This document shows, one piece after another, positions 58,477 to 64,000 of a stretch of 64,000 bases of DNA. Position 1 is the stretch's first letter, and every line of letters begins with the position of its first letter. The notes beneath the pieces were generated by a model. The model was not told where the DNA came from, did no database searches, and saw only the letters and a program-made list of their open reading frames with translations. Source of the DNA: Brevundimonas sp. 357 (GTDB taxonomy: Bacteria; Pseudomonadota; Alphaproteobacteria; Caulobacterales; Caulobacteraceae). The position numbers and the translations under genes are program-made. The stretch lies in assembly GCF_003938605.1 (NCBI RefSeq), contig NZ_RHWX01000008.1, positions 104,620 to 168,619 of the forward strand, in the 5' to 3' direction.

Positions 58477-58591
58477 CTCACACGAAAGCCGCTGAAAAAT
58501 AGCGGGTCGAGTCGAGACGAGGCGGCAGTAACGCCAAGTCGGATCGGTTCGGCGGGTCTGAGATTCACGAAGGCCCCGGAAAGTACGCATC

Positions 58592-60991
58592 ATGACCGAG
58601 AGCAAAATCCTCCCTGTCCTGCCGCTGAGAGACATCGTCGTCTTTCCGCACATGGTCGTGCCCCTGTTCGTCGGGCGCGAGAAGTCCGTGCGCGCCCTCG
58701 ACGAGATCATGAAGGGCGAGAAGCAGATCCTGCTCGCCACGCAGAAGAACTCCGTCGACGACGATCCGGCGACGGACGCCATCTATTCGACCGGCGTGCT
58801 GGCGACGGTGCTGCAACTGCTGAAGCTGCCGGACGGCACTGTGAAGGTGCTGGTCGAAGGCAAGTCGCGCGCGCGCCTGACCCGCTTCACCGACCGTGAG
58901 GACTATTACGAAGCCGAAGCCGTCGAGATCGACGACGAAGCCGGCGATCCGTCGCAGAGCGAAGCCCTGCTGCGCGCCGTGATCGAGCAGTTCGAAAACT
59001 ATGTGAAGCTGAACAAGAAGGTTCCGCCCGAGGCCCTCAGCGCCATCCCCCAGATCACCGATCCGTCCAAGCTGGCGGACTCGGTCGCCGCCCATCTGTC
59101 GGTCAAGATCGCCGACAAGCAGGCCCTGCTCGAAACCGTGGTCATCCCGACCCGGCTGGAGAAGGTCTATGGCCTGATGGAAGGCGAGATCAGCGTCCTG
59201 CAGGTCGAGAAGAAGATCCGCAGCCGCGTGAAGCGGCAGATGGAGAAGACCCAGCGCGAGTACTATCTGAACGAGCAGATGAAGGCGATCCAGCGCGAGC
59301 TGGGCGAGACCGACGACGCTCGCGACGAACTGCTGGAGCTGGAAAAGCGCATCAAGAAGACGCGCCTGTCCAAGGAGGCCCGCATCAAGGCCGAGGCGGA
59401 GCTGAAGAAGCTGCGCAACATGTCGCCGATGTCGGCGGAATCGACCGTCGTGCGCAACTACCTCGACTGGCTGCTGTCGATCCCGTGGTCCAAGACCAAG
59501 CCCAAGGCCATCGACCTGCAGAAGGCCGAGGACATCCTCGAAGAGGATCACTACGGCCTGGAGAAGGTCAAGGAACGGATCATCGAGTATCTGGCCGTTC
59601 AGGCGCGCACCGGCAGCCTGAAAGGCCCGATCCTGTGCCTGGTCGGTCCTCCCGGCGTCGGCAAGACCTCGCTGGCTCAGTCCATCGCCAAGGCGACGGG
59701 GCGTGAATACGTCCGCATGTCGCTGGGCGGCGTGCGCGATGAGGCCGAGATTCGCGGCCACCGCCGGACCTATATCGGTTCCATGCCCGGCAAGATCATC
59801 CAGTCGATGAAGAAGGCCAAGACCACCAACGCCTTCGTCCTGCTGGACGAGATCGACAAGCTGGGCGCCGACTGGCGCGGCGACCCGTCCTCGGCCCTGC
59901 TGGAAGTGCTGGACCCGGCCCAGAACTCGACCTTCGGCGACCACTATCTGGAGGTCGACTACGACCTGTCGCCGGTGATGTTCGTCACCACGGCCAACAG
60001 CCTGAACATGCCTCAACCCCTGCTGGACCGGATGGAGATCATCCGCGTCTCTGGCTACACCGAGGACGAGAAGGTCGAGATCGCCAAGCGCCACGTCCTG
60101 CCCAAGCAGCTCAAGGACCACGGCCTGAAGGAAGAGGAACTGATAGTCCCCGATGAGACGATCCGCGACCTGATCCGCTACTACACGCGCGAAGCCGGCG
60201 TGCGTTCGCTGGAGCGCGCCCTGGGCGGTCTGGCCCGCAAGGCGGTGCGCGAGATGGCCAAGACCAAGGCCGCCTCGATCACCGTGGATGCGGCCAAGCT
60301 GGCCGAATACGCGGGCGTGAAGAAGTTCCGCTATGGCGAAACGGACACGGAAGATCAGGTCGGCATCGTCACCGGCCTGGCCTGGACCGAGTTTGGCGGC
60401 GACATCCTGACCATCGAAGCCCTGAAGATGCCGGGCCGCGGGCGCATGACCGTGACCGGCAACCTGAAGGAGGTCATGAAGGAGTCGATCTCGGCGGCGG
60501 CGTCCTACGTCCGCAGCCGCGCCCTCAGCATCGGCGTCAAGCCGCCGGTGTTCGAGAAGACCGACATCCACGTTCACGTCCCCGACGGCGCCACGCCCAA
60601 GGACGGCCCCTCGGCCGGCGTGGCCATGACGGTGGCCATGGTGTCGGTCTTGACCGGCATCCCGATCCGCAAGGACATCGCCATGACCGGCGAGATCACT
60701 CTGCGCGGCCGGGTCACGGCCATCGGCGGCCTGAAGGAGAAGCTGCTGGCGGCCCTTCGCTCGGGCGTGAAGACCGTGCTGATCCCGCAGGAGAACGAGA
60801 AGGATCTGGAGGACGTGCCCGAAAACGTGAAGGCCGCCCTCGAGATCGTCCCGATCTCCACTGCGGACGAGGCGCTGAAGTGGGCACTGACCGGCACGCC
60901 GACCCCCGTCGAATGGGATGAGGCGGCCGAACCCATGACCCCGACGCCGCCCGCCCCGAGGGCGGGCGAGGGGGCCAGCATCAGCCACTGA
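58592..60991 (+). CDS. lon: ATP-dependent protease Lon
   Basis: 799-residue AAA+ protease that degrades misfolded and regulatory proteins. N-terminal LAN domain (LPVLPLRDIVVFPHMVVPL), AAA+ domain with GPPGVGKTS and the C-terminal protease domain with the catalytic serine in PKDGPSAGVAM and lysine in LKEKLLAALRSGVK. Caulobacterales Lon has this length. Followed by a strong terminator and hup. Confidence 0.97.
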   Translation: MTESKILPVLPLRDIVVFPHMVVPLFVGREKSVRALDEIMKGEKQILLATQKNSVDDDPATDAIYSTGVLATVLQLLKLPDGTVKVLVEGKSRARLTRFTDREDYYEAEAVEIDDEAGDPSQSEALLRAVIEQFENYVKLNKKVPPEALSAIPQITDPSKLADSVAAHLSVKIADKQALLETVVIPTRLEKVYGLMEGEISVLQVEKKIRSRVKRQMEKTQREYYLNEQMKAIQRELGETDDARDELLELEKRIKKTRLSKEARIKAEAELKKLRNMSPMSAESTVVRNYLDWLLSIPWSKTKPKAIDLQKAEDILEEDHYGLEKVKERIIEYLAVQARTGSLKGPILCLVGPPGVGKTSLAQSIAKATGREYVRMSLGGVRDEAEIRGHRRTYIGSMPGKIIQSMKKAKTTNAFVLLDEIDKLGADWRGDPSSALLEVLDPAQNSTFGDHYLEVDYDLSPVMFVTTANSLNMPQPLLDRMEIIRVSGYTEDEKVEIAKRHVLPKQLKDHGLKEEELIVPDETIRDLIRYYTREAGVRSLERALGGLARKAVREMAKTKAASITVDAAKLAEYAGVKKFRYGETDTEDQVGIVTGLAWTEFGGDILTIEALKMPGRGRMTVTGNLKEVMKESISAAASYVRSRALSIGVKPPVFEKTDIHVHVPDGATPKDGPSAGVAMTVAMVSVLTGIPIRKDIAMTGEITLRGRVTAIGGLKEKLLAALRSGVKTVLIPQENEKDLEDVPENVKAALEIVPISTADEALKWALTGTPTPVEWDEAAEPMTPTPPAPRAGEGASISH

Positions 60992-61018
60992 CGCTGGATC
61001 TCTGACCAGATGAAGGAC

Positions 61019-61052
61019 GGCGGTTCGGGGCGACCCGGACCGCCTTCTTTTT
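61019..61052 (+). terminator. lon terminator
   Basis: GGCGGTTCGGG and CCCGGACCGCC make an 11-bp stem with a GCGA loop followed by TTCTTTTT. Confidence 0.9.
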
Positions 61053-61110
61053 GACCTTCATGTCGATAGGGCGTTAAGTGCGCCCTTCGCTCGCGAGGGG
61101 AGCCGCAGAC

Positions 61111-61386
61111 ATGACCAAGACGGAACTGATCGGCCGCATGGCCGAGGCGGCGGGCATCAGCCGCGACCAGGCCAAACTGGCGCTTGAATCCTTCACCGAT
61201 CAGGTGACGTCCTCTCTGGTCCAGGGACGCGACGTGCGGTTGGTCGGCTTCGGCAGCTTCGTGGCCGTGGACCGTAAGGCGGGCGTGGCCCGTAATCCTC
61301 AGACCGGTCAGGAAATCGCCCGCCCGGCCTCGCGTACCGCGCGCTTTCGGCCCGGCGAAGGATTGAAAAGCGCCTTGAACGGCTGA
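61111..61386 (+). CDS. hup: HU family DNA-binding protein
   Basis: 91-residue nucleoid protein. MTKTELIGRMAEAAGISRDQAK opens the helical base; the arm region FGSFVAVDRKAGVARNPQTGQEI and RPASRTARFRPGEGLK follow. Binds and bends DNA as a dimer. ATG at 61111 has GAGGGGAG ahead of it. lon-hup-tRNA-Val is a conserved order. Confidence 0.93.
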   Translation: MTKTELIGRMAEAAGISRDQAKLALESFTDQVTSSLVQGRDVRLVGFGSFVAVDRKAGVARNPQTGQEIARPASRTARFRPGEGLKSALNG

Positions 61387-61432
61387 CCGCCACAGGGCAT
61401 GAAGCCTGTCCCGATGATGAGTCGGATGATGT

Positions 61433-61509
61433 GGGCGGCTAGCTCAGCTGGTCAGAGCATCTCGTTTACACCGAGAGGGTCGGCGGTTCGAACCCGTCGC
61501 CGCCTACCA
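61433..61509 (+). tRNA. tRNA-Val (TAC)
   Basis: 77 bases with encoded CCA; acceptor GGGCGGC with its partner, anticodon loop TTTACAC gives TAC. Its 3' half is the probable attachment site of the element that follows. Confidence 0.95.
61480..61509 (+). other. putative attachment site in the tRNA-Val 3' half
   Basis: The T-arm and acceptor strand of tRNA-Val lie right before the integrase gene, the usual insertion point of tyrosine-recombinase elements. A matching repeat would be expected beyond the window; it cannot be checked here. Confidence 0.5.
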
Positions 61510-61594
61510 TTCTCTGCTTAGGTTTGCGGGCTTTTGCCCGCTCGCATATCGCTCGCCAATGAAGCCGGTCACTTCTGTGTCACAGAGGACCGAA

Positions 61595-62614
61595 ATGGCG
61601 ACTATCCGCAAGCGTGGATCAAAATGGCAAGTGCAGGTGCGACGAGGGGGTTTTGCAGCCCAATCACGCTCTTTCTCCCAGCAGCGCGATGCGGAGCGCT
61701 GGGGCATCCTTAAAGAGCGAGAGCTGGACCTGTTAGAGAGCCAGGGCAGGGTCGGCGTGATTGTTTGCGATATTACCGTAGGGGACCTGCTGCGCCGCTA
61801 TCTAACGGAGATCGTTCCCGCGAAGCGAGGGGCGTCGCGAGAAGCCTCAATGATAAGGGTTCTTCAACGCGCGGCCTTCGTCAATGTGAAGGCTGACAAA
61901 CTCACGCCTCGCCAAGTTCAAACGCATCGAGACTTTCGGCTTAAGACGGTCGGCCCGGCCACCGTTGTAAGGGAGTTGGGGCTCCTCCAGCACGGCTACG
62001 AGGTTGCTCGACGGACCTGGGGGTACGAAGGACTGGGTAATCCAGTCAAGGACGTGGAGAAGCCTAAGCTCCCAAGGGGCCGAACTCGCCGTCTTGCTGC
62101 GGCAGAGGAGGAGCTTTTACGTCAAATGGCGGCACAGGCGGGGAACCGGAATCTGTTGCCGGTCATTACGGTGGCGCTTGAGACATCTATGCGGCTCGGC
62201 GAGATCGTTGGGGCGAGGTGGGAGCATTTCGACGCTGAGGCGAGGGTGTTGTACCTGCCCACCACGAAGAACGGCGTTCCTCGAACGGTTCCTCTATCTC
62301 ACGGTGCCGTGAAAGCAATCGGGGATCGTGATGGCCAAGATGGCCTGATATTCAATACCACCGCCGAGGCGATCAAACGATCTTTCATCAGGGTCACGAG
62401 GCGTGCGAAGATTGACGACCTGCGCTTCCATGACCTCAGACATGAGGCGATATCCCGCCTAGTCGAACGAGGCTTCGACCTGCCATCGGTTATGATGTTC
62501 AGTGGTCATAGTGACCACCGAATGCTGCTTAGATACACCCACCTAAAGGCTAGATCGCTTGTTGAGCGTCTAGATCAAGTAGAAAATTCGTCGATACCCC
62601 TTGAAACTTCTTAA
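61595..62614 (+). CDS. int: site-specific tyrosine integrase
   Basis: 339 residues of the phage-integrase family: N-terminal SAM-like DNA-binding region and catalytic domain with the arginine in SMRLGEIVGARW, HDLRHEAIS (second Arg/His), SGHSDHRM and the tyrosine nucleophile in RYTHLKARS. It cuts and joins at the tRNA-Val site. SD AGAGGA stands 6 bases before ATG at 61595. Confidence 0.92.
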   Translation: MATIRKRGSKWQVQVRRGGFAAQSRSFSQQRDAERWGILKERELDLLESQGRVGVIVCDITVGDLLRRYLTEIVPAKRGASREASMIRVLQRAAFVNVKADKLTPRQVQTHRDFRLKTVGPATVVRELGLLQHGYEVARRTWGYEGLGNPVKDVEKPKLPRGRTRRLAAAEEELLRQMAAQAGNRNLLPVITVALETSMRLGEIVGARWEHFDAEARVLYLPTTKNGVPRTVPLSHGAVKAIGDRDGQDGLIFNTTAEAIKRSFIRVTRRAKIDDLRFHDLRHEAISRLVERGFDLPSVMMFSGHSDHRMLLRYTHLKARSLVERLDQVENSSIPLETS

Positions 62615-62745
62615 TCGCGCACCAATTCGGATTTGCAGCAGCCCTAGGGCTGACTGCGACGCCTAAGGCCCTAGCTTCGCGCTTCGGCTTTGGCCGATTC
62701 AGACTTCGCTGGGTCGGCCACACGCGTCCTAGCGTAGATTCAACG

Positions 62746-63909
62746 ATGAAAGATAATATCGACTTCAACCGCGCCCTGTTCAGGGGGGCGACAACCGAGA
62801 CTGTGTCCGTCCTGATGAAGAACGGAAGCCGTGTCAGGCGGAAGTATGTGAAGGCTAGCGCCTATCCATCCGAGATCGCAGCGATCATCGCAGCAAATCC
62901 GAACGACAACATCTTTGTTGGTTTGGGTTTGCTACCCAATGAGCCGGTCAATGGCCGTGGCACAAGTGAAGATGTGGCCACGATGGTAGGGTTTTACATC
63001 GACTTGGACATGCCTCGATCAGACGGTAGCCGATACGATGGCCGTGCCGAGCGAGGCGTTTCTCTAGACGAAATACTTGAAGCGTTCACCGAGATCGGGC
63101 TTGCCCCCACCGCTGTCACCAACACCGGCAACGGCTCGCACGTCTATCTTTTGCTCAACGAACCGTTTTTCATCGCCACCGATGATGACCGTCGGCGCGT
63201 GGCAGAAACGTTTCGGGGCGTGAGCCAATACGTCAAAGAGAAGGTGGCGGCTAAAGGTTGGAAGACGGATATCACTGCCGATCTTGCCCGGCTCGATAGG
63301 GCTGTCGGCAGCAATAACGTGAAGGACTTCGCCAACCCGAAACCCGTCACGGTCGATTTCCTAGACGATACACAGCGATATGGCCTGGACTATCTGACGT
63401 CTCTCGCCCCCAGACCGCCTGTTACAGTCACGGCCTTGCGAAGTGTGCCTGACCCCAATGTGGATGGGGCAGACAAGAACCTAGGCGACTTCGACGCTAT
63501 CCTCGCGTCGTGCGCCTTCATGCGGCACTGCGTCGATCATCCTGCGCAACTGTCAGAGCCGGAATGGCGAGCCCTGATCGGGACGTTGGCGTTCTGCGTC
63601 GATGGGCGGCGTCTAGCTCACGCCTATTCGGAGGGGCACCCCAACTACAGCGTGGAAGAGACGGATCGGATGTTCAGTCGGGTATCTGAGGAAGCTGGAC
63701 CTCCGACCTACGATTACATCCGTTCGATCCTGAGATCGTTTGAGCCCGATGAATCCTTTGCCCTCTATGGCACGGTGGTTGCCCCCATTTCACTGGGATA
63801 CATGGAGCCGGATGTGGCGCGGCTGGTCGGACGCTATGCATACGTCATCGCCGAGGACCGGTTCGTAGCCTTTGACGTGCCCCTGAGAATTTCCTCCACG
63901 CGGAGCTAG
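62746..63909 (+). CDS. RepB-like primase of the mobile element
   Basis: 387 residues. VGFYIDLDMPRSDG and NTGNGSHVYLLL match the archaeo-eukaryotic primase fold of RepB-type primases (metal site DLD, His strand), and EPEWRALIGTLAFCVDG...HPNYSVEETDRMF matches a PriCT linker domain. The following helicase that usually completes such proteins is missing; the frame ends RISSTRS soon after a DRF segment where a helicase would begin. Possibly truncated. Role: replication of the element. Confidence 0.65.
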   Translation: MKDNIDFNRALFRGATTETVSVLMKNGSRVRRKYVKASAYPSEIAAIIAANPNDNIFVGLGLLPNEPVNGRGTSEDVATMVGFYIDLDMPRSDGSRYDGRAERGVSLDEILEAFTEIGLAPTAVTNTGNGSHVYLLLNEPFFIATDDDRRRVAETFRGVSQYVKEKVAAKGWKTDITADLARLDRAVGSNNVKDFANPKPVTVDFLDDTQRYGLDYLTSLAPRPPVTVTALRSVPDPNVDGADKNLGDFDAILASCAFMRHCVDHPAQLSEPEWRALIGTLAFCVDGRRLAHAYSEGHPNYSVEETDRMFSRVSEEAGPPTYDYIRSILRSFEPDESFALYGTVVAPISLGYMEPDVARLVGRYAYVIAEDRFVAFDVPLRISSTRS

Positions 63910-63923
63910 AGTCCGGCCCTTGA

Positions 63924-64000
63924 TGATCCGCCCCCGTTTTCTGGAGCATCCGAGGCTGGAGTTTTCCGGCCCGAGTCAGGGTGACAGGCTGGCTATGTCA
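63924..64000 (+). mobile_element. possible left end of an IS3-family element
   Basis: TGATCCGCCCCCGTTTTCTG has the TGA...CCGCCCC...G start seen in IS407-type terminal repeats. An ATG at 63995 with AGG ahead of it fits the usual position of orfA. Only 77 bases are visible, so this is a weak call. Confidence 0.3.

Larger units (their letters stand above)
61510..64000 (+). mobile_element. integrated element at tRNA-Val (left end)
   Basis: Starts right after tRNA-Val with an integrase and a RepB-type primase, then a possible IS end. The sequence is plainly less GC-rich than the flanking chromosome. A tRNA-like hairpin (GCGGGC/GCCCGC at 61526-61541) lies at the junction. The right end is beyond the window. 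Confidence 0.7.

Noticed and set aside
58565..60988. 807-codon open frame opposite lon
   Set aside because: Antisense shadow of lon with low-complexity Gln/Leu/Gly composition and no domains.
61526..61541. Hairpin after tRNA-Val as an att repeat
   Set aside because: GCGGGC-TTTT-GCCCGC is a simple terminator-like stem and not a copy of the tRNA end.

Overview
The window looks like the chromosome of a Caulobacterales alphaproteobacterium, most likely Brevundimonas or a close relative. The signs are high GC throughout, a two-piece permuted tmRNA, the SspB-alpha type ClpXP adaptor, the tig-clpP-clpX-lon-hup order, a two-gene metH, an ArsR-methyltransferase regulator ahead of metF/metH, a holdfast-type polysaccharide locus, and promoter-like sites of the alphaproteobacterial general stress sigma factor EcfG. 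The genus is inferred from gene content; no 16S gene lies in the window.

Layout. 1-10 kb: housekeeping and small DUF genes (DMT exporter, GST, fumC, a lone RusA nuclease, sspB, ssrA, miaA, a cysteine-free Mrp ATPase, folA). 10-13 kb: aqpZ, then a tight thyA / TIR-domain effector / MazG-like operon that is the best candidate defence locus here. 13-26 kb: two tRNAs, two amidohydrolases, the methionine and one-carbon operon (arsR-MT, metF, metH1, metH2) with a palindromic operator, ettA and other enzymes. 27-36 kb: rplM-rpsI, a 160-bp inverted-repeat element, argC, phaC, recJ, three tRNAs, a double cold-shock protein. 36-45 kb: a CPBP protease and the holdfast locus (hfsD, hfsA-hfsB, two GT2 enzymes, hfsF, hfsE). 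45-52 kb: tRNA-Ser, small genes, an acyl-CoA dehydrogenase, a broken EcfG-type sigma gene, a fused egtB-egtD ergothioneine gene and two divergent stress genes. 52-61 kb: tig, clpP, clpX, lon and hup with a few unrelated genes between. 61.5 kb to the end: a tRNA-Val carrying an integrated element (integrase, RepB-type primase, possible IS end) with visibly lower GC.

Themes. Protein quality control is unusually complete: ssrA tags stalled products, SspB delivers them, and ClpX, ClpP, Lon and trigger factor are all encoded here. Folate and one-carbon genes recur (folA, thyA, metF, metH). Stress genes (GST, KGG protein, YqjD-like protein, the sigma pseudogene) share GGAAC-N16/17-GTT upstream sites that suggest control by EcfG.

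Most genes were recognised from conserved motifs read by eye; no database search was run. Start codons were moved from the longest reading frame where a Shine-Dalgarno sequence or family length argued for it.
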